A DNA stretch of 64,000 nt from Chondrus crispus (lineage: Eukaryota; Rhodophyta; Florideophyceae; Gigartinales; Gigartinaceae), in NCBI RefSeq assembly GCF_000350225.1, contig NW_005178982.1:81769-145768 (forward strand), in the 5' to 3' direction. A program made the translations under genes and the position numbers. Position 1 is the first letter of the stretch; each line of letters starts with the position of its first letter. Under the pieces are notes generated by a model. It was not told where the DNA came from and made no database searches. It saw only the letters and a list, made by a program, of their open reading frames with translations. Shown piece by piece: positions 1-8,950 of this stretch.

Positions 1-2973
1 AAAGCTTTCGTATTCTGTGATTGATTCCAAGTGTGCTATGCGTCGCTCAATGAGTTGCACCCGAATTTCTGACAAAAATGAGTACAAACGATCGATTTCA
101 GCTTCTTCAAGCTCTTGCATGTACGACGCTGAAGCGGCAGCCGCACTCAGCGATGTTATTGCCAAGGCTGCGGGCTCCTCTATCCCTTCATCAGATGCCG
201 AATCCGGCTTCTCACTTTCGGAAATGTCGTGATCATCGCATTTTGGTTTTGTTTTGCTGGCTTTTTCTACAGCTGGTGCTGCTCTCTCCACATGCTCAGC
301 TGCACTTCCGCGGTCGGGCCTTTCCATCTGGTGTAGAGCGCTTGGCGATGGGTCGAGTAGCAGTCGAATGGCTTCGTTGCTCTGGATTGCTCCGTGTCTG
401 ACAAGGGAGAATGTTGCACGTCCCACTTTATCCCCTTTCTCAGTTCGGAGAAAACTCGCAGGAGTAGGGATCATTTTTCGCATCTTCTTGTAGACACGAT
501 TAGTCGTGAAACATCCTACCAGGTCCTCAAGTGATTCCTCCTTTCCACTGTCGTTGTTTTTGTCCGTTCTTCTACAACTTTCCTTCAAAAACACATCCAG
601 GTAGCTCCTTTGCCGTTTTCTCGAGCTCCCCACCCCAAAGACCCGAGTTAACTCCTTCACAGTATCTGGGGGACAAAGCGATACCAACTTACTCGCAAAT
701 GGCATGATGGTGCTAATTTGGTCACCAAATACTAGTGGTTGCCCAGATAGAGATATCTCTGAAGATTTTGTGGTGTTCACCTTGGCCAAGGCCGCCTCGC
801 GGGCACCTGCTGCTCGAAGCATGTCGAGAGGCGAACTTTCATCACCATTTCCTGGAGGCGCAACAGACCACCACGACCTCGCCGTGGTATTGAGGAAGGA
901 GTCTTCAATGGGAAGCCGAAGGAACTGAATCACACATTGGCTGTTTCCCTTCGACCCAACGTGCTCCGACACAAGGGTCCAGTTGTCGCCGTACATCTCC
1001 AACGCTTCCAGCAGAAGTAGTGTCTCACTTTCTGTCCAAACATCTCCTTCTGTTTCATCTGGTCCACCATGAGCACCAGCCGAGTTCATTTGAATGAAAT
1101 CTCGAGGCTTCATCGAGGAAGAATACTTTGCATTCTGATAGCATGAAGCACAGAGATCAACATCCGCTTTCGTTGCGCAATGGAATCTCAACACTGAGCA
1201 ATCTACTCCGCATGAATCACAATGATACTCGATCGGCTCTCGCGCTGGCGACTCTGCGATAGGCAAAGCTTGACCCATCCTGTCACTGTCACGAATTAGT
1301 ACGGCCTCTGATGTGCTGTTGCCAACAACTTCATCATTTCTGCCATATTTCACAACTTTCCCGCCTTCTATTGCCGGCCTGCTGCCGTCGTCAAGAACAA
1401 TCTGAGCATTGGCTCGGACAGAATCGTCTCTTTCATGCCCTGCACGGAGAGGGAGAGCGCGTGGAGGGGGGATGAAAGAAGCTGGTGCAGCTCCTTGCGC
1501 TGAGCACTCGTAGTTGATGAGACCCCAGTGCTCAAGAAATCCGTGTAAACGCAACACTGCGCATGCATCCCCGGCTAGATGCCTTCTCACAGCTGTACTC
1601 GAAAGGTATTCGTTGCGGCCCTGACGCCATGTGCTGATCATGAAGTTGCGTGTTTCTTTGTAGGTATCCTCGTTTTTCGAAGCATATCGCTGCTCGAAGA
1701 ATTCCGGTAATGCCCTTCGCTCTATATCGTGCACAGACTGTATCCGAAACCACTTAGAAAAAAAAGGGATGAAGACGCCATCACCCACAGATATTTTCGT
1801 GGTCTGGCCTGTAGTTGTCCCACTGCCGGGAGCGCTTGACGAACCATTGGATTCATTTGGATGACGATAGCCGTCGGCATCTTCATCAGATAAGTCACCA
1901 ACATCTATCATGGCGTGATCCCCGTTTGCATCTCGCATGTCACTGGCATCTGCGAAGCCATTTGCATGAGGCGGCAGCGCAACTCCTTTCGATGCCCCAA
2001 GGAGGCTCGCTTGCTTGCCAATTTCATCTTCCCTTGGCATTCGCAGACGTATTTTCACAAGCGCGCGCGGTTCGTGCCCTTTTGCATCCAGTTCGACTGT
2101 TTTTGGGGAGAGGCCGGCAAGATCCGGAAAGTCTTGGGGCATTTCATAGTCCAGTTCATTCATCCAGTCATTGTAGAGAGCCAAATCACGCAGCCATCGT
2201 GCTTGCACGTGCCATTGTTCTCTTTCTTTTCTTCGTCTCGGAATGTAAACATGACCGAGAATTTCGGAAGCCGGAACCCAGTCGTTGTATGAGTCCGGGT
2301 GATGAAGCCAGTGGAGAAAGGCAAAAGTTTCACCTCGGAAGTCTGTCCGTTCAAGCACCCGTACGAGTGCTTGTCCGTCTGTCTGGTTCTCGCGGGTGCC
2401 GTCGGGGTCAGGGTAGATGAGATGTGTGGCGACGTGAGAGTTGGAGACGACCGCAGCACCATGTCTCTGAGCGGTTGCTCTCAGCGATTCAGACTCCTCC
2501 TGCTCGATGAGTGGGGATATGAAAATCTTGATGACGCGGAAAAAATGATCTTTCTTGAGAGTCTTTTCAGCATGGAAAATTAGGCGCAGCAAATCATCTT
2601 CCTTGCTTGCATCATCAAAGTTTAGTGGGAGCAGGCCATGTTCGGCCGCGTACCGAAAGCACACCTTTAGCAAGGCGCAGAGGGGACCAAACTCGGAAAA
2701 GTCGGCGAAGATGGATGTGGGGAACATGGTGAGCTTGGTGCGGGTTTCCGGCTTCGCGGTGCGGCCAAAATGCTCGTCCATAAAGCTGCGCAGGCTGAGA
2801 ACCAATTTGGAAAGCTTTTTCTCTGTACAATGGCGGGAATCGACAGCACTGCGGCTCAGAGCCTTGGAGATGGTTGCGTAGCGGGAGACGCGGACCGCGA
2901 CGGGAGGAATGTCAGGCTCAAGCAGGCCACAGCGAGGTCGCAAGGCGCGAATTGAGGCGCCGAGCGGTCCCAT
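1..2973 (-). CDS. SWI3: SWI/SNF complex subunit SWI3/SMARCC (3' end beyond window)
   Basis: Core scaffold subunit of SWI/SNF-type chromatin remodellers, acting in the nucleus. The frame is open for 991 codons from ATG 2973 to the left edge, so the C-terminus is missing. Seen in order: an N-terminal region ending in a chromo/BRCT-like segment with HPDSYNDWVP (about residue 245); a SWIRM domain with FFSKWFRIQSVHDIERRALP (about 400-490); a ZZ-type zinc finger with YHCDSC and LCASC (about 578-611); a SANT domain with DVWTESETLLLLEALEMYG and GSKGNSQC (about 640-690); and a leucine-zipper-like SMARCC C-terminal segment (about 936-983). This order is diagnostic of SWI3/RSC8/SMARCC. No intron is needed. 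No other in-frame ATG lies in the 200 bases upstream. It diverges from SF3A3 with 299 bases between the two starts. Confidence 0.93.
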   Translation of the reverse strand, partial: MGPLGASIRALRPRCGLLEPDIPPVAVRVSRYATISKALSRSAVDSRHCTEKKLSKLVLSLRSFMDEHFGRTAKPETRTKLTMFPTSIFADFSEFGPLCALLKVCFRYAAEHGLLPLNFDDASKEDDLLRLIFHAEKTLKKDHFFRVIKIFISPLIEQEESESLRATAQRHGAAVVSNSHVATHLIYPDPDGTRENQTDGQALVRVLERTDFRGETFAFLHWLHHPDSYNDWVPASEILGHVYIPRRRKEREQWHVQARWLRDLALYNDWMNELDYEMPQDFPDLAGLSPKTVELDAKGHEPRALVKIRLRMPREDEIGKQASLLGASKGVALPPHANGFADASDMRDANGDHAMIDVGDLSDEDADGYRHPNESNGSSSAPGSGTTTGQTTKISVGDGVFIPFFSKWFRIQSVHDIERRALPEFFEQRYASKNEDTYKETRNFMISTWRQGRNEYLSSTAVRRHLAGDACAVLRLHGFLEHWGLINYECSAQGAAPASFIPPPRALPLRAGHERDDSVRANAQIVLDDGSRPAIEGGKVVKYGRNDEVVGNSTSEAVLIRDSDRMGQALPIAESPAREPIEYHCDSCGVDCSVLRFHCATKADVDLCASCYQNAKYSSSMKPRDFIQMNSAGAHGGPDETEGDVWTESETLLLLEALEMYGDNWTLVSEHVGSKGNSQCVIQFLRLPIEDSFLNTTARSWWSVAPPGNGDESSPLDMLRAAGAREAALAKVNTTKSSEISLSGQPLVFGDQISTIMPFASKLVSLCPPDTVKELTRVFGVGSSRKRQRSYLDVFLKESCRRTDKNNDSGKEESLEDLVGCFTTNRVYKKMRKMIPTPASFLRTEKGDKVGRATFSLVRHGAIQSNEAIRLLLDPSPSALHQMERPDRGSAAEHVERAAPAVEKASKTKPKCDDHDISESEKPDSASDEGIEEPAALAITSLSAAAASASYMQELEEAEIDRLYSFLSEIRVQLIERRIAHLESITEYESF

Positions 2974-3272
2974 AGTTGCCGGCGGTGAAGGAGAGGAAAG
3001 CGGCTGCCGAGCCGGGACGGTAGAGCCAAGCTCTTGCCTTTGGTTTGTGTTTGCGCGGAATAAGTCGATGTCGGTGTAGACGTGTCGGGGTGTCGAGTGG
3101 GTTGTGATTATAGCATTGGTCAAATTTATTAAGAGAATTATAACATTTTTTTAAAAAGAAAGGTGCGTGGGAACCGCTTCTTATTTATTCGCGATCATCC
3201 CCAAAGGTCCTCACCTTGCCGATGATACGGTCCCGTCAGGTAGATATAGATCTGTAGCCCTCTCCTCCCAAG
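2974..3272. promoter_or_regulatory. Shared intergenic region between divergent SWI3 and SF3A3
   Basis: The 299 bases separating two divergent start codons must hold both promoters and 5' leaders. An A/T-rich stretch lies near 3105-3165. No defined TATA box or operator could be assigned by eye. Confidence 0.4.
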
Positions 3273-4751
3273 ATGTCCTCCCTCCTGGAGGACATGCGTC
3301 AAACCCACGAAGATATCGAAACCCTCAAACATCTAGCTTCCTGCGCCCTCCAGTCTCGAACCTCCATCCCAATTTCCCACCCCCGTCTCGCCCCGCTTTC
3401 CCATCCACTCCCAACGCTTCGTTCCGCCGAACAGCTCACCCAACAACTTGTTCACCTCGCCGCGGAAAAGACCCTATCTTTGTCTTCGCTGTACTCAAAT
3501 GACGATACACTCCACCGAGTCAACCCCGACCTGTCAGCGCCCGACCCACTCTCTGCTTTCTACGCAAAGCTGCGCCAAGTTCGCGACGCTCATCGTTCGG
3601 TCACTTTCGGCGTTACGCAGCCCCGCCCGGTTCCGACAGAAGGCGAGCGCGATTTGGCTCTGCTCCATGCCAGTCATCATCCAGTTGTGTTTTCTGGCGA
3701 GGAGGGCAACGGGCGCTATCTTGATTTCATGCGGCACTACACAGCCTATCTGAACGTCATGTCCAAGGCTAAGCAAGGAAAGGAGAATCAAATTGAGTAT
3801 TACGAATACGTTGACAAAGCTGTCACTGACTTTGACGCTGTCCCGCCATCCGTTCGAAGCTCCCACGTCTACAGCAGATATCTTTCAGATCTGTTGGCGT
3901 ACTGCGTGGATTTTGCACAGCGCGCGCATCCGATGGACCGTGTCGAGGAGCATATGGAGGTGGCCGAAGCAAACACGCGAAAAGCCATGGAGGAAAAATT
4001 GAAAGACATCTCCCATAGAATGGCAAGCCCACAAGCAGTGCTGGACGAGCTTGGGGCCGACGGTGTGAAGAAGGAACTGGTATCCCTCGGGCAGAAGTGC
4101 GGGGGCCGACCAGAGGATCGCGCGGCGCGATTACTGAAGGCAGCCAGAAACGGAAAGTTTGGAGAACGGGTGATACTTGAGGGCGCCGTGAAGTTTGCGG
4201 TGGAGGAAGTGTTGGCAGAAGAGAAACGAGCCACTGTGGCAAATGTGCGTAAAAAGCTGAGTTTGAGCTATGCAGAAATTGAAGCGGAACGAATTGCTGA
4301 TGAGGCTGTTGCGGAAGGGGCGCTTGAAAGGGCGAAGGCGGGTGCTGATGAGGACGAAGAAATGGAGAGCACGCTCTACAACCCGAAGGACGTGCCACTG
4401 GGGTGGGACGGGAAACCCATCCCATACTGGATGTATAGGTTGCATGGGCTTAATCATGAATTCAAATGTGAGATATGTGGTAACGCGACCTACAAAGGTC
4501 CTCGGGCTTTCGAGCGGCATTTCACTGACTCGCAACACGTGCAGGGGTTGAAGTGTTTAGGGATTGGATACTCCAAGGCGTTTCTGATGATCACACGCAT
4601 TCAAGATGCCAGGATGCTAAATGAAAAGCTAACCAAGCAAAGCGAGGCAGCGGCATTTGATGAGGACGCCGAGATGGAATTTGAAGATCAGGAGGGAAAC
4701 ATACTGAATAAGAAGACATACACAGACCTTATTAAGCAGGGTCTCTTGTGA
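3273..4751 (+). CDS. SF3A3: Splicing factor 3A subunit 3 (SF3a60/PRP9)
   Basis: U2 snRNP component needed for prespliceosome assembly; nuclear. The 492-residue product matches the usual size of SF3A3 (about 500). The N-terminus (MSSLLEDMRQTHEDIE) is the helical SF3a60 start. The C-terminal part holds the matrin-type C2H2 finger beginning at C399 (CEICG, then FERHF and DSQH), followed by the typical tail GLKCLGI and MITRIQDA. The segment before the finger (GWDGKPIPYWMYRLHGLN) is strongly conserved in the family. The coding region is a single exon. The start follows the family N-terminus and has A at -3. Confidence 0.95.
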   Translation: MSSLLEDMRQTHEDIETLKHLASCALQSRTSIPISHPRLAPLSHPLPTLRSAEQLTQQLVHLAAEKTLSLSSLYSNDDTLHRVNPDLSAPDPLSAFYAKLRQVRDAHRSVTFGVTQPRPVPTEGERDLALLHASHHPVVFSGEEGNGRYLDFMRHYTAYLNVMSKAKQGKENQIEYYEYVDKAVTDFDAVPPSVRSSHVYSRYLSDLLAYCVDFAQRAHPMDRVEEHMEVAEANTRKAMEEKLKDISHRMASPQAVLDELGADGVKKELVSLGQKCGGRPEDRAARLLKAARNGKFGERVILEGAVKFAVEEVLAEEKRATVANVRKKLSLSYAEIEAERIADEAVAEGALERAKAGADEDEEMESTLYNPKDVPLGWDGKPIPYWMYRLHGLNHEFKCEICGNATYKGPRAFERHFTDSQHVQGLKCLGIGYSKAFLMITRIQDARMLNEKLTKQSEAAAFDEDAEMEFEDQEGNILNKKTYTDLIKQGLL

Positions 4752-4864
4752 GGTGGCGGGGGGGTTGTGTACATTCTCTTGATTGTTTTTGCATTTTTTT
4801 TTTTTGAGTGGTACCGTAGACCAGAGCACCGTGAAACTGGGCTGTACTTGCACATTCGATGAAC

Positions 4865-4913
4865 GACAGGTGCAGGGGGGGGGGGGGGGGGGGGGGGGCT
4901 AGTTGCACCTGTC
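4865..4913. repeat. 24-G homopolymer flanked by 10-base inverted repeat
   Basis: GACAGGTGCA (4865-4874) is followed by 24 G residues (4875-4898) and by the exact reverse complement TGCACCTGTC (4904-4913). This could be a terminal or internal fold of a MITE. The G count may be unreliable because of sequencing slippage. Confidence 0.7.
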
Positions 4914-4940
4914 TATCCGACCAGGGCTATCCGACCAGGG
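4913..4940. repeat. 14-base tandem duplication
   Basis: CTATCCGACCAGGG occurs twice in direct succession (4913-4926 and 4927-4940), starting on the last base of the preceding inverted repeat. Confidence 0.8.
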
Positions 4941-5487
4941 CTTGTTCTCATATGACGCTCTGGAGGTATGTTACAAACGTTGCAGTTATCGGATCTGAAA
5001 CGGTCCTATTTTTTAGTAATTTTTGAGTGACTCCGGAGATATTGCCCCACTTGCCGTTTTATTTGTCGGGTACAGTAATTGCAGTTATCGGGGCTTGCAG
5101 TTATCGCTCGGGCACTGCTCTGCGCCGTCGGCTGGCCCGACTGCTACGTGTTCACGACGTGTACACGTGTTAGCACTGACAAATAGTTGAGGACAAATGA
5201 CGTGCACGAGAATTCAAACACTGCTTCTGCTAAACAAAGACTACGGGCAACAAGACCGTCATCCATGCGTTTTTGATTGAGCCCCTGGTGGATTAAATAT
5301 GGCCCATAATTTCCACCGATTTTGAACCCCTTCCTGACACCTTGACCTCACCACCTCGTCCATGCATCCTCTCCCCCCTCCCACGTCCTCCCGGCGCCGA
5401 GAGACGCAGGTCAACTCCAAGTCCTCCCATCTGGGAGATTTCATCAACCTCTCTACTCGCTATCCGTACGAACACCCCCCAACCATC

Positions 5488-7110
5488 ATGCAAGCGGTCT
5501 CTGATCTACAGAGCGACCTCAACAGCTTGTTAGGACACCGCTCACAGCCCGGCCCGCTCTCTTACGGCACAGCTGGCTTCCGCGGCAAAGCTGAAACCTT
5601 GCATGAGGCCGTCCTCCGCTGTGGCATGCTCGCCGCGTGCAGATCTCATTCCCTGGCCGGTCGCGCCGTCGGCGTTATGGTCACCGCTTCCCACAACCCG
5701 GCTCCAGACAACGGCCTCAAGCTCGTCGAGCCGGACGGCTCTATGTTGCATAAGGATTGGGAAGTCGCCGCCACAGAGTTTGTTAACGCTTTTGATAATC
5801 CGCCAGCGGCGCTTGCAAAGATGGTCAAGTTAGAAGATGTACCGCGGCAGGGAAAGGCCGTTGTCCTCATTGGTTGGGACACCAGGAAGAGCTCGGCCGT
5901 GCTCGTCGATCTGGCGTGTCAGGGTGTCGAGGTCATGGGAGGCACAGTGATAAAGCTGGGGCTAGTTACCACTCCTCAGCTTCATTTTTCTCTGCGCGCC
6001 CGAGATCGAAAGGAGGCCTCGGCCCTTGAGGACTATTACACGGCCCTGCGACGAGCTTTTGGTAAGCTTGTTCGGGAGAAGCGGGCTGTGCTACCCCCGC
6101 TTGCCGTCGACTGTGCCAATGGAGTGGGAGCAGTGGCTATCGATGCGATTCGTTCGGCACTTCCAGCTATCGCTGTAGTGAACCGTGCTAATGACGGCCC
6201 GCTCAACAAGAATTGCGGTGCCGATTTCGTGCAGAAGCAGCGCAAGATGCCGGAAATCTATTCAAAAGCTGTCCCTAAATGCAAGATGTGGGCGTCTTTG
6301 GATGGTGATGCTGACCGACTGGTCATGTTTGAGAAGAGAGATGGCGGGATTGCGCTTGCGGATGGCGATCGATTTGCGGCTCTCGTCACACAATTTATAT
6401 CAAAGCATATGAAGCAGGGGGGCGTCGGTGGGCTTAGCCTTGCGGTTGCTCAGACTGCATATTCGAACGGTGCGGCCACGGAATTTCTATCAAAGCTCCA
6501 AGGGGTTCAAGTAGTCACCGCGAAAACAGGTGTAAAACACCTAGAGAAGGCCGTCAGGAAGTTTGACATCGGTGTGTACTGGGAGCCGAACGGACATGGA
6601 ACTGTGCTGTTTAGTGACAAAGCGGTTGGCGAGCTAACATCTGCAAAGGCCAAATTGGCTGGTGAACATGACGGCTCTCAGCAAAAGCGCAGTCTGTCCA
6701 CCTTACTGGCCGTCAGTGCGTTAGCAAACCAAGCCGTTGGCGATGGTGTAGCAGACCTCCTCCTCATTTTGGCAATATTGTCTCGTGAGGATATGACAAC
6801 GTCTGAATGGCTTCGACTTTACGAGGAAAGACGGAGCAGCAACGTAGTGGTTCGGGTCACGGATAAGAGCGTAATCGTAACCGAAGACTGTGATCGTCTG
6901 GTCAAGGAGCCAGCGGCCCTTCGCGATGCGATCGCCAAAGCGTCTGACGAAGAAGGATGTCGGGCGTTTGTGCGGCCCAGTGGCACTGAGGATGTGGTCC
7001 GAGTATATGCGGAGGCGCCAGTGAAGCGCGAAGGTAAGGCCAATGAGATGGCGCTGGAAATAGCTAGAGCAGTGTATCGTCTTTGCGGTGGAGTGGGAGA
7101 GCGGTTATAG
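5488..7110 (+). CDS. AGM1: Phosphoacetylglucosamine mutase
   Basis: Converts N-acetylglucosamine-6-phosphate to the 1-phosphate in UDP-GlcNAc synthesis; cytosolic. Family landmarks in order: YGTAGFR near the N-terminus; the phosphoserine loop TASHNPAPDNG; the metal-binding loop DGDADR; the sugar-binding EPNGHG; and the phosphate-binding RPSGTEDVVRVY near the C-terminus. With the ATG at 5488 (A at -3) the protein is 540 residues, close to the animal and fungal enzymes. An in-frame ATG at 5362 would add 42 proline- and serine-rich residues but has a weaker context, so it was not chosen. The gene converges on panB, with 121 bases between the stop codons. Confidence 0.94.
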   Translation: MQAVSDLQSDLNSLLGHRSQPGPLSYGTAGFRGKAETLHEAVLRCGMLAACRSHSLAGRAVGVMVTASHNPAPDNGLKLVEPDGSMLHKDWEVAATEFVNAFDNPPAALAKMVKLEDVPRQGKAVVLIGWDTRKSSAVLVDLACQGVEVMGGTVIKLGLVTTPQLHFSLRARDRKEASALEDYYTALRRAFGKLVREKRAVLPPLAVDCANGVGAVAIDAIRSALPAIAVVNRANDGPLNKNCGADFVQKQRKMPEIYSKAVPKCKMWASLDGDADRLVMFEKRDGGIALADGDRFAALVTQFISKHMKQGGVGGLSLAVAQTAYSNGAATEFLSKLQGVQVVTAKTGVKHLEKAVRKFDIGVYWEPNGHGTVLFSDKAVGELTSAKAKLAGEHDGSQQKRSLSTLLAVSALANQAVGDGVADLLLILAILSREDMTTSEWLRLYEERRSSNVVVRVTDKSVIVTEDCDRLVKEPAALRDAIAKASDEEGCRAFVRPSGTEDVVRVYAEAPVKREGKANEMALEIARAVYRLCGGVGERL

Positions 7111-7231
7111 TACGTCGATGTTTTGGCGTCTTGTCAGAAAAACCATTGTAACACCATGGAATATTGAGGTTACGCGACTCATAGATACATGCTATCGCTG
7201 TTCAAATTCAATCACTCCTTGGACTGATGGA

Positions 7232-8260
7232 TTAGTAGAGAGAGATCCCGTCCGTGGCTTCAGAGCCTCCATGCTTGCCACTTTCTGTTTCTGCTCCTTT
7301 TGTTTGCCTGCCTCTGAGGTTTTTGAGCAAAGACTTGTCTGCGTCGTGCAGAAACTGCTCGAACTCTTCGTCCGGGATTCTGTACGGGGAGTGCAGTTTA
7401 TCGGGAAAGTCACGTTGTTTAACTTCGCTGCAATATTGAAGTATGGCCTCATGTATATGGGAGGCGAGCCCCGCGAATTGTTTTGAAAACTTTGGGGCGA
7501 CTTTTGCGTGATGTGGATGGTTCAAGATGCCGAGCATGTCGTGATACACGAGCACTTGTCCACTGCAGGCGTTGCCACTGCCAATGCCAATGGTTGGAAT
7601 GTCCAACGCCTTGGTAACGACATCAGCGACGCGATTCGGAACGCATTCGACGACGAGCGCAAACGCACCCGCGTCCTGTACAGCGCGTGCATCATCCAAA
7701 ACGCAGATAGCCTCTTTGCTGGTCCTCCCCATGGCTCGGAAGCCACCAAGGTTGGATACCGCTTGTGGCATGAGGCCGACATGACCGAAGACAGCTATGC
7801 CGGCGTCAGCGATAGCTGCGATTGATTTCTGTCTTGACACGCCCCCTTCCAATTTAACAGCGTCTGCACCAGTTTCCTTGATAATTTGAAGGGCGGTGTC
7901 TACTGCCTGGGCCGGAGAACGCTCATAGGAACCAAAGGGGAGGTCTGCAACAAGCAAAGCGGATGCAACGCCACGGCGTGCGGCACGAGTGTGGTGAATC
8001 ATGTCCGCGATGGTGACGGGCTGCGTAGTTCTGTGCCCCAAGACTACCATGCCGACGGAATCACCGACAAGGACGCACTGGACGCCGGCTAGATCGGCGT
8101 GGAGCGCAGACGGATAGTCGTAAGCCGTAAGAACGGTGATTGGCTCACCTTTGTTGTAGGAGGCGCGCAAGGTGCGAAGGCTTTGCTTGCGCGGAACAGG
8201 GGGAGAGGTTGAGAGGAGGCGGAATGCTCCTCGCAGTAAGGAGGCTGACGGAGCTCTCAT
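7232..8260 (-). CDS. panB: 3-methyl-2-oxobutanoate hydroxymethyltransferase (PanB)
   Basis: First committed step of pantothenate synthesis: adds a hydroxymethyl group from methylene-THF to ketoisovalerate. The core begins at ITVLTAYDYPSALHAD and continues with LVGDSVGMVVLGH (metal and substrate loop), ADLPFGSY, and DAVKLEGG. These are all standard PanB motifs. The first 25-30 residues (MRAPSASLLRGAFRLLSTS) are arginine- and serine-rich with no acidic residues, which fits a mitochondrial presequence as in plant and fungal PanB. The 342-residue length agrees with eukaryotic PanB. Single exon. Confidence 0.95.
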   Translation of the reverse strand: MRAPSASLLRGAFRLLSTSPPVPRKQSLRTLRASYNKGEPITVLTAYDYPSALHADLAGVQCVLVGDSVGMVVLGHRTTQPVTIADMIHHTRAARRGVASALLVADLPFGSYERSPAQAVDTALQIIKETGADAVKLEGGVSRQKSIAAIADAGIAVFGHVGLMPQAVSNLGGFRAMGRTSKEAICVLDDARAVQDAGAFALVVECVPNRVADVVTKALDIPTIGIGSGNACSGQVLVYHDMLGILNHPHHAKVAPKFSKQFAGLASHIHEAILQYCSEVKQRDFPDKLHSPYRIPDEEFEQFLHDADKSLLKNLRGRQTKGAETESGKHGGSEATDGISLY

Positions 8261-8950
8261 CGCGGGGGACGCAGTGCGAGGCGAAGCTGGGACACGGTTG
8301 CCCGGTGCTTTGCGGCAGTGGGGGAAGAGCTAGAGGTAGACTATAGATGACTGAATGACGCTATCGATGAATGACCTATGGATTCGCCGCGAAAAAGTAA
8401 TGCAGAAACCATGTCAGAAAAACTGAGCCCCTGTCGTCTTTGCTGAAAGAGAGTCTGCGCCTTCCTCATCCAGTTTGTTCTACTTTTTTTAAAGCATGCT
8501 GGCCATGTTGGCAATGTTTACGGCCTTCCCGAACTCGACGTGCCGTGTCCAGAGTTATGTCTTCGCAGCGCTCTGGCAAACGACAAGCATTCTCCATGAT
8601 GGCTACACCGTCCAAAACTGGTCCCGAAGCCATGTTCGCTCTACACCGCACTTGCCTCCCGCACTAGCTAAGGCTCGCCCACGAAGAGCTGCACAACCCG
8701 CCTCCTTATTGTGCTCCTCACAGAGCACGCAGATGAATGTGAGAACCATCGCCCGAGGGTCCCATAGATACGGCACGCAGGGCATGCCGTGATGGTGCAA
8801 AATTTGAAGGGGATAAAATTGAGGTCAAAATTGCAGTCGAAAGGGGGGTAAGAACGATGAGACGTCCGAGTCGCGCCTTCAGCACATCCGAATGTGAATT
8901 CAAACCCACAACAGTGTTAGCACCCATCCTCCCCGCACAGCCGCATCGAC
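8261..8950. other. Intergenic region between divergent panB and RFWD3-like gene
   Basis: These 690 bases lie between divergent starts. Several short frames exist on both strands, but none has a recognisable motif. Promoters of both genes must lie here. No repeat or RNA gene was seen. Confidence 0.5.

Larger units (their letters stand above)
4752..5487. other. Intergenic region with low-complexity and repeat fragments
   Basis: This 736-base gap separates SF3A3 from the mutase gene. It contains a T-rich run after the SF3A3 stop, a 24-G tract bracketed by an inverted repeat, a 14-base tandem duplication, and three copies of a TTGCAGTTATCG motif (about 4979, 5080 and 5096). These look like a decayed small transposon or MITE. 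No gene was seen. Confidence 0.6.

Noticed and set aside
3823-4538. Minus-strand ORFs opposite SF3A3
   Set aside because: They overlap the conserved SF3A3 frame completely and show no domain.
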